Assembly: GCF_933775445.1 (NCBI RefSeq)
Contig: NC_065873.1
Location: 9,982,001-10,046,000, forward strand
Length of the DNA: 64,000 bases
DNA from: Argentina anserina
Lineage: Eukaryota; Streptophyta; Magnoliopsida; Rosales; Rosaceae
Direction of reading: 5' to 3'
The notes below the pieces were generated by a model, which worked only from the letters and a program-made list of their open reading frames with translations, had not been told where the DNA came from and made no database searches. Position numbers and translations under genes: made by a program. This document shows, piece by piece, positions 13,701 to 25,312 of the stretch (positions are counted from its first letter, which is position 1; each line of letters begins with the position of its first letter).

Positions 13701-15130
13701 TATCTTTACATCGTTTGCGTATCTTTACTATTCCAATTGTGTATCTTTACATCGTTTGCGTATCTTTAATATTCCAGTTGTGTATCTTTTCATTTCTCAT
13801 TTGAGTATCTTTCTGTATGGCTTCTGATGCGTGTTTGTATTGTATTTAAGAGTTTTGCAAGTGTGGGAGTGTGTTTCTTTCAAACTGAGTATCTTTACAT
13901 CGTTTGCGTATCTTTACTATTCCAATTGTGTATCTTTTCATTTCTCGTTTGAGTATCTTTACTATTCCAATTGTGTATCTTTTCATTTCTCGTTTGAGTA
14001 TCTTTCTGTAAGGCTTCTGATCCGAGTTTCTATTGTATTTGAGAGTTTTGCAAGTTTGGGAGTGTGTTTATTTCAAACTGAGTATCTTTACATCGTTTGC
14101 GTATCTTTACTATTCCAATTGTGTATCTTTACATCATTTCCGTATCTTTACTATTCCAATTGTGTATCTTTACTTCGTTTGCGTATCTTTACTATTCCAA
14201 TTGTGTATCTTTACATCGTTTGCGTATCTTTATTATTCTAATTGTGTATCTTTTCATTTCTCATTTGAGTATCTTTCTGTAAGGCTTTCTGATGCGAGTT
14301 TCTATTGAATTTGAGAGTTTTGCAAGTGTGGGAGTGTGTTTCTTTCAAACTGAGTATCTTTACATCGTTTGCGTATCTTTACTATACCAATTGTGTATCT
14401 TAACATCGTTTGCGTATCTTTACTATTCCAGTTGTGTATCTTTTCATTTCTCGTTTGAGTATCTTTCTGTATGGCTTCTGATGCGAGTTTCTATTGTATT
14501 TGAGAGTTTTGCAAGTGTGGGAGTGTGTTTCTTTCAAACTGAGTATCTTTACATCGTTTGCGTATCTTTACTATTCCATTTGTGTATCTTTACATCGTTT
14601 GCGTATCTTTACTATTCCAATTGTGTATCTTTTCATTTCTCGTTTAAATATCTTTCTGTAAGGCTTTCTGATGCGAGTTTCTATTGAATTTGAGAGTTTT
14701 GCAAGTGTGGGAGTGTGTTTCTTTCAAACTGAGTATCTTTACATCGTTTGCGTATCTTTACTATTCCAATTGTGTATCTTTACATCGTTTGCGTATCTTT
14801 ACTATTCCAATTGTGTATCTTTTCATTTCTCGTTTAAATATCTTTCTGTAAGGCTTTCTGATGCGAGTTTCTATTGAATTTGAGAGTTTTGCAAGTGTGG
14901 GAGTGTGTTTCTTTCAAACTGAGTATCTTTACATCGTTTGCGTATCTTCACTATTCCAATTATGTATCTTTACATCGTTTGCGTATCTTTACTATTCCAA
15001 TTGTGTATCTTTTCATTTCTCGTTTGAGTATCTTTCTGTAAGGCTTCTGATGCGAGTTTCTATTGTATTTGAGAGTTTTGCAAGTGTGGGAGTGTGTTTC
15101 TTTCAAACTGAGTATCTTTACATCGTTTGC
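10760..15130 (+). repeat. 2103-bp higher-order repeat, two copies
   Basis: Units at 10857, 11075, 11728, 11930, 12189, 12568 and 12758 each recur exactly 2103 bp later (12960, 13178, 13831, 14033, 14292, 14671, 14861). Shared private variants include TGATCCGAG, GTGTTTATTTC, TACTTCGTTTGC and CTTAACATCG. The 3468-4324 region is a third, single copy of part of this block, at an offset of 8260 bp from the first copy. Confidence 0.82.
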
Positions 15131-18100
15131 GTATGTTTACTATACCAATTGTGTATCTTTTCATTTCTCGTTTGAGTATCTTTCTGTAAGGCTTTCTGAT
15201 GCGAGTTTCTATTGTATTTAAGAGTTTTGCAAGTGTGGGAGTGTGTTTCTTTCAAACTGAGTATCTTTACATCGTTTGCGTATGTTTACTATTCCAATTG
15301 TGTATCTTTACATCGTTTGCGTATCTTTACTATTCCAATTGTGTATCTTTACATCGTTTGCGTATCTTTACTATTCCAATTGTGTATCTTTTCATTTCTC
15401 GTTTGAGTATCTTTCTGTAAGGCTTCTGATGCGAGTTTCTATTGTATTTGAGAGTTTTGCAAGTGTGGGAGTGTGTTTCTTTCAAACTGAGTATCTTTAC
15501 ATCGTTTGCGTATCTTTACTATTGCAATTGTGTATCTTTACATCGTTTGCGTATCTTTACTATTCCAATTGTGTATCTTTACATCGTTTGCGTATCTGTA
15601 CTATTCCAATTGTGTATTTTTTCATTTCTCGTTTAAGTATCTTTCTGTAAGGCTTTCTGATGCGAGTTTCTATTGAATTTGAGAGTTTTGCAAGTGTGGG
15701 AGTGTGTTTCTTTCAAACTGAGTATCTTTACATCGTTTGCGTATCTTTACTATTCCAATTGTGTATCTTTACATCGTTTGCGTATCTTTACTATTCCAAT
15801 TGTGTATCTTTTCATTTCTCGTTTGAGTATCTTTCTGTAAGGCTTCTGATGCGAGTTTCTATTGTATTTGAGAGTTTTGCAAGTGTGTGAGTGTGTTTCT
15901 TTCAAACTGAGTATCTTTACATCGTTTGCGTATGTTTACTATTCCAATTGTGTATCTTTACATCTTTGCGTATCTTTACTATTCCAATTGTGTATCTTTT
16001 CATTTCTCGTTTGAGTATCTTTCTGTAAGGCTTCTGATGCGAGTTTCTATTGTATTTGAGAGTTTTGCAAGTCTAGGAGTGTGTTTCTTTCATACTGAGT
16101 ATCTTTACATCGTTTGCGTATGTTTACTTTTCCAATTGTGTATCTTTACATCGTTTGCGTATCTTTACTATTTCAATTGTGTATCTTTTCATTTCTCGTT
16201 TGAGTATCTTTCTGTAAGGCTTCTGATGCGAGTTTCTATTGTATTTGAGAGTTTTACAAGTGTGGGAGTGTGTTTCTTTCAAACTGAGTATCTTTACATC
16301 GTTTGCGTATGTTTACTATTCCAATTGTGTATCTTTACATCGTTTGCGTATCTTTACTATTCCAATTGTGTATCTTTTCATTTCTCGTTTGAGTATCTTT
16401 CTGTAAGGCTTCTGATGCGAGTTTCTATTGTATTTGAGAGTTTTGCAAGTGTGGGAGTGTGTTTCTTTCAAACTGAGTATCTTTACATCGTTTGCGTATC
16501 TTTACTATTGCAATTGTGTATCTTTACATCGTTTGCGTATCTTTACTATTCCAATTGTGTATCTTTACATCGTTTGCGTATCTGTACTATTCCAATTGTG
16601 TATTTTTTCATTTCTCGTTTAAGTATCTTTCTGTAAGGCTTTCTGATGCGAGTTTCTATTGAATTTGAGAGTTTTGCAAGTGTGGGAGTGTGTTTCTTTC
16701 AAACTGAGTATCTTTACATCGTTTGCGTATCTTTACTATTCCAATTGTGTATCTTTACATCGTTTGCGTATCTTTACTATTCCAATTGTGTATCTTTACA
16801 TCGTTTGCATATCTTTACTATTCCAATTGTATATCTTTTCATTTCTCGTTTGAGTATCTTTCTGTAAGGCTTCTGATGCGAGTTTCTATTGTATTTGAGA
16901 GTTTTGCAAGTGTGGGAGTGTGTTTCTTTCAAACTGAGTATCTTTACATCGTTTGCGTATCTTTACTATTCCAATTGTGTATCTTTACATCGTTTGCGTA
17001 TCTTTACTTTTCCAATTGTGTATCTTTACATCGTTTGCGTATCTTTACTATTCCAATTGTGTATTTTTTCATTTCTCGTTTGAGTATCTTTCTGTAAGGC
17101 TTTGTGATGCGAGTTTCTATTGAATTTGAGAGTTTTGCAAGTGTGGGAGTGTGTTTCTTTCAAACTGAGTATCTTTACATCGTTTGCGTATCTGTACTAT
17201 TCCAATTGTGTATCTTTTCATTTCTCGTTTGAGTATCTTTCTGTAAGGCTTTCTGATGCGAGTTTCTATTGAATTTGAGAGTTTTGCAAGTGTGGGAGTG
17301 TGTTTCTTTCAAACTGAGTATCTTTACATCGTTTGCGTATCTTTACTATTCCAATTGTGTATCTTTACATCGTTTGAGTATCTTTCTGTAAGGCTTTGTA
17401 ATGCGAGTTTCTATTGAATTTGAGAGTTTTGCAAGTGTGGGAGTGTGTTTCTTTCAAACTGAGTATCTTTACATCGTTTGCGTATCTTTACTATTCCAAT
17501 TGTGTATCTTTTCATTTCTCGTATCTTTACTATTCCAATTGTGTATCTTTTCATTTCTCGTTTGAGTATCTTTCTGTAAGGCTTTCTGATGCGAGTTTCT
17601 ATTGAATTTGAGAGTTTTGCAAGTGTGGGAGTGTGTTTCTTTCAAACTGAGTATCTTTACATCGTTTGCGTATCTTTACTATTCCAATTGTGTATCTTTA
17701 CTATTCCAATTGTGTATCTTTTCATTTCTCGTTTGAGTATCTTTATGTAAGGCTTCTGATTCGAGTTTCTATTGTATTTAAGAGTTTTGCAAGTGTGGGA
17801 GTGTGTTTCTTTCAAACTGAGTATCTTTACATCGTTTGCGTATCTTTACTATTCCAATTGTGTATCTTTTCATTTCTCGTTTGAGTATCTTTCTGTAAGG
17901 CTTTCTGATGCGAGTTTCTATTGAATTTGAGAGTTTTGCAAGTGTGGGAGTGTGTTTCTTTCAAACTGAGTATCTTTACATAGTTTGCGTATCTTTACTA
18001 TTCCAATTGTGTATCTTTACATCGTTTGCGTATCTTTACTTTTCCAATTGTGTATCTTTACATCGTTTGCGTATCTTTACTATTCCAATTGTGTATCTTT

Positions 18101-18379
18101 ACATCGTTTGCGTATCTTTACTATTCCAATTGTGTATTTTTTCATTTCCCGTTTGAGTATCTTTCTGTAAGGCTTTGTGATGCGAGTTTCTATTGAATTT
18201 GAGAGTTTTGCAAGTGTGGGAGTGTGTTTCTTTCAAACTGAGTATCTTTACATCGTTTGCGTATCTTTACTATTCCAATTGTGTATCTTTTCATTTCTCT
18301 TTACTATTCCAATTGTGTATCTTTTCATTTCTCATTTGAGTATCTTTATGTAAGGCTTTCTGATGCGAGTTTCTATTGA
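14861..18379 (+). repeat. Large satellite duplication, copy 2 (paired with 4308-7832)
   Basis: Second copy of the 3.5-kb block starting at 4308. Distinguishing changes are a missing G in the A module near 15964 (CATCTTTGCG instead of CATCGTTTGCG) and loss of five bases near 18299, where module C runs straight into CTTTACTATTCC. It contains the unit at 17100-17260, which is the closest uninterrupted counterpart of the retroelement insertion site. Confidence 0.8.
17119..17123 (+). other. Paralogous empty insertion site (ATTGA)
   Basis: The unit around 17100-17260 has the same local sequence as both flanks of the retroelement: GGCTTTGTGATGCGAG upstream and, downstream, a single A module followed by the TATCTGTACTATTCC variant and module C. 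Here the ATTGA is present once and uninterrupted. It shows what the insertion locus looked like before the element arrived. This is a paralogous copy, not the allelic empty site. Confidence 0.7.
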
Positions 18380-19219
18380 TTTTGAGAGTTTTGCAAGTGT
18401 GGGAGTGTGTTTCTTTCAAACTGAGTATCTTTACATCGTTTGCGTATCTTTACTATTCCAATTGTGTATCTTTACATCGTTTGCGTATCTTTACTATTCC
18501 AATTGTGTATCTTTTCATTTCTCGTTTGAGTACCTTTCTGTAAGGCTTATGATGCGAGTTTCTATTGTATTTGAGAGTTTTGCAAGTGTGGGAGTGTGTT
18601 TCTTTCAAACTGAGTATCTTTACATCGTTTGCGTATCTTTACTATTCCAATTGTGTATCTTTACATCGTTTGCGTATCTTTAATATTCCAGTTGTGTATC
18701 TTTTCATTTCTCGTTTGAGTATCTTTCTGTATGGCTTCTGATGCGAGTTTGTATTGTATTTAAGAGTTTTGCAAGTGTGGGAGTGTGTTTCTTTCAAACT
18801 GAGTATCTTTACATCGTTTGCGTATCTTTACTATTCCAATTGTGTATCTTTTCATTTCTCGTTTGAGTATCTTTCTGTAAGGCTTCTGATGCGAGTTTCT
18901 ATTGTATTTGAGAGTTTTGCAAGTGTGGGAGTGTGTTTCTTTCAAACTGAGTATCTTTACATCGTTTGCGTATCTTTACTATTCCAATTGTGTATCTTTA
19001 CATCGTTTGCGTATCTTTACTTTTCCAATTGTGTATCTTTACATCGTTTGCGTATCTTTACTATTCCAATTGTGTATCTTTACATCGTTTGCGTATCTTT
19101 ACTATTCCAATTGTGTATTTTTTCATTTCCCGTTTGAGTATCTTTCTGTAAGGCTTTGTGATGCGAGTTTCTATTGAATTTGAGAGTTTTGCAAGTGTGG
19201 GAGTGTGTTTCTTTCAAAC

Positions 19220-20950
19220 TGAGTATCTTTACATCGTTTGCGTATCTTTACTATTCCAATTGTGTATCTTTTCATTTCTCGTATCTTTACTATTCCAATT
19301 GTGTATCTTTTCATTTCTCGTTTGAGTATCTTTCTGTAAGGCTTTCTGATGCGAGTTTCTATTGATTTTGAGAGTTTTGCAAGTGTGGGAGTGTGTTTCT
19401 TTCAAACTGAGTATCTTTACATCGTTTGCGTATCTTTACTATTCCAATTGTGTATCTTTTCATTTCTCGTTTGAGTATCTTTCTGTAAGGCTTTCTGATG
19501 CGAGTTTCTATTGAATTTGAGAGTTTTGCAAGTGTGGGAGTGTGTTTCTTTCAAACTGAGTATCTTTACATCGTTTGCGTATCTTTACTATTCCAATTGT
19601 GTATCTTTACATCGTTTGAGTATCTTTCTGTAAGGCTTTGTAATGCGAGTTTCTATTGAATTTGAGAGTTTTGCAAGTGTGGGAGTGTGTTTCTTTCAAA
19701 CTGAGTATCTTTACATCGTTTGCGTATCTTTACTATTCCAATTGTGTATCTTTTCATTTCTCGTATCTTTACTATTCCAATTGTGTATCTTTTCATTTCT
19801 CGTTTGAGTATCTTTCTGTAAGGCTTTCTGATGCGAGTTTCTATTGAATTTGAGAGTTTTGCAAGTGTGGGAGTGTGTTTCTTTCAAACTGAGTATCTTT
19901 ACATCGTTTGCGTATCTTTACTATTCCAATTGTGTATCTTTACTATTCCAATTGTGTATCTTTTCATTTCTCGTTTGAGTATCTTTATGTAAGGCTTCTG
20001 ATGCGAGTTTCTATTGTATTTAAGAGTTTTGCAAGTGTGGGAGTGTGTTTCTTTCAAACTGAGTATCTTTACATCGTTTGCGTATCTTTACTATTCCAAT
20101 TGTGTATCTTTTCATTTCTCGTTTGAGTATCTTTCTGTAAGGCTTTCTGATGCGAGTTTCTATTGAATTTGAGAGTTTTGCAAGTGTGGGAGTGTGTTTC
20201 TTTCAAACTGAGTATCTTTACATAGTTTGCGTATCTTTACTATTCCAATTGTGTATCTTTACATCGTTTGCGTATCTTTACTTTTCCAATTGTGTATCTT
20301 TACATCGTTTGCGTATCTTTACTATTCCAATTGTGTATCTTTACATCGTTTGCGTATCTTTACTATTCCAATTGTGTATTTTTTCATTTCCCGTTTGAGT
20401 ATCTTTCTGTAAGGCTTTGTGATGCGAGTTTCTATTGAATTTGAGAGTTTTGCAAGTGTGGGAGTGTGTTTCTTTCAAACTGAGTATCTTTACATCGTTT
20501 GCGTATCTTTACTATTCCAATTGTGTATCTTTTCATTTCTCGTATCTTTACTATTCCAATTGTGTATCTTTTCATTTCTCGTTTGAGTATCTTTCTGTAA
20601 GGCTTTCTGATGCGAGTTTCTATTGATTTTGAGAGTTTTGCAAGTGTGGGAGTGTGTTTCTTTCAAACTGAGTATCTTTACATCGTTTGCGTATCTTTAC
20701 TATTCCAATTGTGTATCTTTACATCGTTTGCGTATCTTTACTATTCCAATTGTGTATCTTTTCATTTCTCGTTTGAGTACCTTTCTGTAAGGCTTATGAT
20801 GCGAGTTTCTATTGTATTTGAGAGTTTTGCAAGTGTGGGAGTGTGTTTCTTTCAAACTGAGTATCTTTACATCGTTTGCGTATCTTTACTATTCCAATTG
20901 TGTATCTTTACATCGTTTGCGTATCTTTAATATTCCAGTTGTGTATCTTT
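19220..20950 (+). repeat. Left-array segment duplicated right of the truncated element
   Basis: Units at 19656, 19908, 20150, 20435 and 20610 recur 17226 bp later at 36882, 37134, 37376, 37661 and 37836. The match begins at about the junction of the truncated element with satellite (36446) and ends near 38176. The satellite right of the truncated element is therefore a copy of the satellite that lies about 2.7 kb left of the first insertion. Confidence 0.78.
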
Positions 20951-21924
20951 TCATTTCTCGTTTGAGTATCTTTACTATTCCAATTGTGTATCTTTACATC
21001 GTTTGCGTATCTTTACTATTCCAATTGTGTATTTTTTCATTTCCCGTTTGAGTATCTTTCTGTAAGGCTTTGTGATGCGAGTTTCTATTGAATTTGAGAG
21101 TTTTGCAAGTGTGGGAGTGTGTTTCTTTCAAACTGAGTATCTTTACATCGTTTGCGTATCTTTACTATTCCAATTGTGTATCTTTTCATTTCTCGTATCT
21201 TTACTATTCCAATTGTGTATCTTTTCATTTCTCGTTTGAGTATCTTTCTGTAAGGCTTTCTGATGCGAGTTTCTATTGATTTTGAGAGTTTTGCAAGTGT
21301 GGGAGTGTGTTTCTTTCAAACTGAGTATCTTTACATCGTTTGCGTATCTTTACTATTCCAATTGTGTATCTTTACATCGTTTGCGTATCTTTACTATTCC
21401 AATTGTGTATCTTTTCATTTCTCGTTTGAGTACCTTTCTGTAAGGCTTATGATGCGAGTTTCTATTGTATTTGAGAGTTTTGCAAGTGTGGGAGTGTGTT
21501 TCTTTCAAACTGAGTATCTTTACATCGTTTGCGTATCTTTACTATTCCAATTGTGTATCTTTACATCGTTTGCGTATCTTTAATATTCCAGTTGTGTATC
21601 TTTTCATTTCTCGTTTGAGTATCTTTCTGTATGGCTTCTGATGCGAGTTTGTATTGTATTTAAGAGTTTTGCAAGTGTGGGAGTGTGTTTCTTTCAAACT
21701 GAGTATCTTTACATCGTTTGCGTATCTTTACTATTCCAATTGTGTATCTTTACATCGTTTGCGTATCTTTACTATTCCAATTGTGTATCTTTACATCGTT
21801 TGCGTATCTTTACTTTTCCAATTGTGTATCTTTACATCGTTTGCGTATCTTTACTATTCCAATTGTGTATTTTTTCATTTCTCGTTTGAGTATCTTTCTG
21901 TAAGGCTTTGTGATGCGAGTTTCT

Positions 21925-21929
21925 ATTGA
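21925..21929 (+). repeat. 5' target-site duplication ATTGA
   Basis: Five bases of the satellite D module (within GAGTTTCTATTGA) immediately before the LTR start TGTAATAACCC. The same five bases follow the 3' LTR at 31747-31751. Removing the element and one copy restores a normal satellite unit, TTTCTATTGAATTTGAG. Confidence 0.95.
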
Positions 21930-22248
21930 TGTAATAACCCTAGATTTTAAAACAATATGTGAATTGTTTTGAATTCTATTAAGTTTTGGAATTTCAAATA
22001 AAATGAAACTATTGTTTGCGATGTTTTGAAACGAAAAAACGGAAACGTTTTCGGAACGTTTATTAAGAAAAACGTTACGTTTCCGAACTGAATTATCGAC
22101 TTTTACTCCGTCGCTCGGTTGCGAAAACTTTCTTCACGAAAGTTGTAGAGCTCGTCGATACGAGTTCGAGAGTATGTGACGCGTTCGAATCGGACGTCGG
22201 AGGTAAAAGTTATTAACGTCGGAAGTTAGTTTCCGATTTGGAAACTAG

Positions 22249-22256
22249 TATAAATA
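22249..22256 (+). promoter_or_regulatory. TATA box of the LTR promoter
   Basis: TATAAATA lies 319 bp into the LTR. About 30 bp downstream comes an AGGGTTTC/GAAACCCT inverted repeat (22272-22279 with 22288-22295) and then a CT-dinucleotide tract, a typical plant transcription-start setting. Transcription would be expected to begin near 22280, which would mark the start of the R region. The same box occurs at 28961 and 32681 in the other two LTR copies. Confidence 0.65.
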
Positions 22257-22298
22257 GATAATTATGGAATTAGGGTTTCCATAATCAGAAACCCTTTC

Positions 22299-23030
22299 TC
22301 TCTCTCTCTCTCATCCCGCCGCTCTCCCTTTCTCTCTCCCTCCCTCGCGACTCTCTCTCCCCTATCTCTCCTTCCAAGCCGGCGATTTCCCTCCAATCGC
22401 CTCCGTGCTCGACACCGCCGGTGTCACAGAGACCGCGTGACCACGACGCAGCGATCGGTAGTAGCGGCGACGCACCCCGAGCGGGGATCGAGCAACACCG
22501 ACGAAGCTTGACCTCGGGATCGTCGAGTTCGACGCGGCCGGCATCGTAGGAGCTCGGCGCCACCACCACGACCTCGCCCTTTCCTCCGCGACACGAACCT
22601 ACCCACGGGGGACTCACCTCGAGCAGCGGCGCCATCGATCACCCTTCCTCCGAAACCGAGTCTCACGGCGACTTTTGGAGCTTCATCGAGGGAATCCGAC
22701 GGTCCAAAACGTCGATAGAGGTAATGAATAGCTTCGAGTAATTGTTGTGATGGTTGATGATGATTGTTGGAACTTTTTGGTTGGATTTGAGGAGATCGGG
22801 GGTTGATGAACGCCGCCGCTTTAGGCGGCGCGTGTGGAAGTATGGGGTGGTGTAGGGGCGGCCTAAGGCCGGAGAGAAGGAGAGGAGAGAAAGTAGGAGA
22901 GATTCGAGGTAGCGGTGGCGTGCTACGCGCCGCGGTTAGCCTCGGCGCGTGGGCCCCACGCGCGGGCCGCCGGAGGTGGCGCGTGTGCCACACGCGCCGC
23001 CACGTGCGGCGGTGGGACAAGTTTTGACAG
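22299..23030 (+). other. CT-rich then GC-rich leader segment of the LTR
   Basis: A CT-repeat tract leads into a GC-rich stretch very unlike the AT-rich surroundings. It contains near-perfect hairpins: 22946-22962 (8-bp stem CGCGTGGG, 1-nt loop) and 22978-22998 (stem GGCGCGTGTG, 1-nt loop). Antisense open frames of 198 and 116 codons exist here, but they are explained by high GC content and resemble no family I know. A possible 5' splice site (AG/GTAATG near 22715) and a possible 3' splice site (TTTTTTTCAG/GTG near 23962) would bracket the later part as an intron. That is only a guess. Confidence 0.5.
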
Positions 23031-23215
23031 AAGGGTATTTTTGTAATTTACTGTGTACGGTAAAAGTAAATGTAATTTTTATTTACTGCGGTAAATGTAA
23101 TTAAATTTTACCTTCGGTAAATGTAATTATAAATTACTTTCGGTAAATGTAAAAAGTAAATTGTAAAAGGGTAATTTAGTAAATTTTATTTACTGAATTT
23201 GTATTTACATTAAAT

Positions 23216-23475
23216 CGTACGTATACGTACAGAAATACGTATATAATATTTATACGTACAGAAATACGTATTTAATATTTATACGTACAGAAATACGTAT
23301 TAATATTTATACGTACAGAAATACGTATTAATATTATACGTACAGAAATACGTATTAATATTTATACGTACAGATAATACGTATTTAATATTTATACGTA
23401 CAGGAAATACGTATTTAATATTTATACGTACAGAAATACGTATATAATATTTATACGTACAGAAATACGTATTAA
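23216..23475 (+). repeat. Nine-copy TACGTA hairpin tandem repeat in the LTR
   Basis: Nine units about 26-31 bp apart, each built as ATACGTA-CAGAA-ATACGTAT followed by an AT-rich linker ending AATATTT. Within each unit the two TACGTA-containing arms are complementary and could form a 6-8-bp stem with a short loop. Small variants occur, such as CAGATAATACG and CAGGAAATACG. The array is repeated at +6712 and +10432. Its function is unknown. Confidence 0.8.
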
Positions 23476-23920
23476 TGGAGTATTGTACAGTAACCGTGAA
23501 TAGTGAACAGTGAACAGTAACTTCGTATAACCAAAATTGCTGAACAGTACCGTATATTACTGTTTTGGCATTTAAAGGTTTACGAAACGATTCTAAATTC
23601 TTTTCTTATTCTTTTAAGGTGATCGTTAAATCGAGGAAAGGAATTAGCATCGCGAATTGAGGAATTACGCTCAAGTCAATAAGGTGAGTAAAATCTCACT
23701 GAATTACGAATCTACCCTCGCGGTGATTCAACATTTTTGCAAGTGTGTTTATTTAATGAATTACAACATGTATATAACTTAGTGGACTACGTATATATAT
23801 AGTATAATGGTAATAAATACATATATATATATATATAGTTCATTAAATTACATACTGTTATTAATTCATTAAAAATAGTCATTTCGGTGACAGAAAAATT
23901 GTGCATGTGTGATTTTAATG

Positions 23921-24304
23921 GTACGATATGATGTGAGATTATCGTACGTAATTTTTTTCAGGTGTTTATGAAATATGACATGTATATGATATAGTGGACT
24001 ATGTATATATTGTATAAATGGTAAATAAATACAAATATATATAGTTTGCTATATAATATACTGTTATGATTTCTATTATGATATATTGTGAAAGTTTTAA
24101 AACGTACAATATGATGAGTGATTATTGTACATGATTTTATCTCGGAAAATGTGAAATATTGTGATTTGTCTTCGGACGTGATGTGTGGTACAATATGATG
24201 TGAGATTATTGTACATGTGATTTTATCACGGAAAATGTGAAATATTGTGATTTGTCTTCGGACGTGATGTGTGGTACAATATGATGTGAGATTATTGTAC
24301 ATGT
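23921..24304 (+). repeat. Four 27-bp hairpins with 8-bp stems in the LTR
   Basis: Hairpins lie at 23921-23947, 24104-24130, 24188-24214 and 24274-24300. Each has an 8-bp perfect stem and an 11-nt loop (TGATGTGAGAT, or TGATGAGTGAT in the second). Three have stem GTACAATA/TATTGTAC. The first has GTACGATA/TATCGTAC, so an A-T pair is replaced by G-C on both sides and pairing is kept. The last two sit in an 86-bp direct duplication (24133-24218 and 24219-24304). A diverged ~200-bp duplication (about 23765 and 23977) links the first two. Confidence 0.75.
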
Positions 24305-25036
24305 GAGGCAAGTCGGAACCTAGCCTTTGGCCGGGCGAAAGTTACGATACAGTTAGAGCTCTAGTCTGTCTGCCATAGTACTGCATGAGGTAACGGGTGG
24401 TTATCTGATCATGGGTACTCAGCTTGTTTTGGATGTTGGGTGGCGGGTGGTTGCCCAACATCAGCGGTATACTAAGTGAGGGGTAACGGATGTGTACCAG
24501 CGCTCATTAGATACCATTTTGTGAAAGTATTAGAGTAACCAGATGGGTTGCTCGTTTTCTCATGATTTTTCATTATACTGTGTTGATGTGGAGTTGTGTC
24601 TTTTATGAGACTTGAGTTATTTTAATATTTTACTCATACGAGCTGTAAAGCTTACCGGGTTTGTGTTGCAATCCCGGTGCACCAATTTCAATGGTGTAGG
24701 GAATACTTCCGCAGGTGCTGAGTAGTGGTGATTGAGTGACGACTCCGAAAACTCGAAGTCGATCGCATCCAGTCGTGGTGAGGTTCCAGCGTGGATTGTG
24801 TGTGAGATTTGGTGTGATTTTATTTGTGAGGTTGTTGTGAGGATTATACAATTCCATTTGTTATATGTTGAATTATCATTTGGGTTTGTAATAATCGGCT
24901 TGACTGAGTTATATTTTAAACTCAGATGTGATCCGCTGCGACATTAAAATGATTTCGATTTCATTGAGATTATTTTTGTGTTTAACGATTCTAAGATTTT
25001 GAGTTTTGAAGCTCGAAATTTTAGGGTCGTTACAGT

Positions 25037-25049
25037 TGGTATCAGAGCC
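25037..25049 (+). other. Primer-binding site, initiator-Met tRNA type
   Basis: TGGTATCAGAGCC begins two bases after the LTR end (GTTACA-GT-TGGTATCAGAGCC). This is the standard plant primer-binding site complementary to the 3' end of tRNA-iMet, where minus-strand synthesis starts. It fixes the 3' boundary of the 5' LTR and the plus-strand orientation of the element. Confidence 0.95.
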
Positions 25050-25312
25050 TAAGTGCGTATTTGGCGATTATCAATACCATCCAGGAGCGATGATCCGACT
25101 GCAGGCGGGCTCCCATCACATGCTCCTCGGTATAGATATGTTGTCGGGTACGCGAGAGTGTTAGGAGCCATACCTTATGGTTTGGTCCTGTAGAGAGTAT
25201 TGTGACGATACTCCGATGATTCACCTTCTTCTGAAGTTTTATGATTGATATTGGTTGGATCTATTTTGTCGAATTCGAGACTTCACATGTATGACTGAGT
25301 GTTAATTGTTGA
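25050..25312 (+). other. Untranslated leader between primer-binding site and gag remnant
   Basis: No open frame or recognised motif on the plus strand. It is where the RNA leader and packaging signal of an LTR retrotransposon would lie, but nothing in the sequence identifies such a signal. Confidence 0.5.

Larger units (their letters stand above)
1..21929 (+). repeat. Modular satellite array, left block
   Basis: Uninterrupted tandem satellite. Modules nearly all begin with GTATCTTT: A (19 bp), B (22 bp), C (23 bp) and D (84 bp, with GATGCGAGTTTCTATTG and GCAAGTGTGGGAGTGTG). Units are D followed by one to four A+B pairs (41 bp each) and then C, so successive D modules lie about 148, 189, 230 or 271 bp apart. 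All units have the same orientation. The plus strand is strongly T-rich: the 41-bp A+B pair has 20 T against 8 A. Long forward open frames run through it because the A+B pair has no stop codon in any forward frame; I do not read these as genes. A centromeric, pericentromeric or subtelomeric position cannot be decided from sequence alone. Confidence 0.97.
21930..25034 (+). repeat. 5' LTR of the complete element
   Basis: 3105 bp, from TGTAATAACCC to GGTCGTTACA. It is repeated at offset +6712 (3' LTR) and +10432 (truncated copy), with constant offsets at both ends and no difference seen where I compared them. In order it holds an AT-rich upstream part, a TATA box, a CT-rich stretch, a GC-rich leader with hairpins, an AT-rich region with TACGTA repeats, a group of 27-bp hairpins, and a 3' part ending just before the primer-binding site. 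Confidence 0.95.

Noticed and set aside
1..21929. CRISPR-like array of direct repeats
   Set aside because: Neighbouring modules are themselves repeats, with no unique spacers, no leader and no cas genes, and the surroundings are plant retrotransposon sequence.
22424..23020. 198-codon antisense open frame in the LTR (also at 29136 and 32856), and the 116-codon one at 22285
   Set aside because: They lie in a GC-rich block with hairpins where stops are rare by composition, have proline/arginine-rich translations resembling no known family, and run against the LTR promoter.
23821..23836. AT dinucleotide microsatellite in the LTR
   Set aside because: Real but short, (AT)8, and unremarkable; covered by the AT-rich LTR description.
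23958..24311. 117-codon minus-strand frame in the LTR (also at 30670 and 34390)
   Set aside because: Its translation is made of the AT-rich duplicated hairpin segments and shows the repeat structure, not a protein fold.
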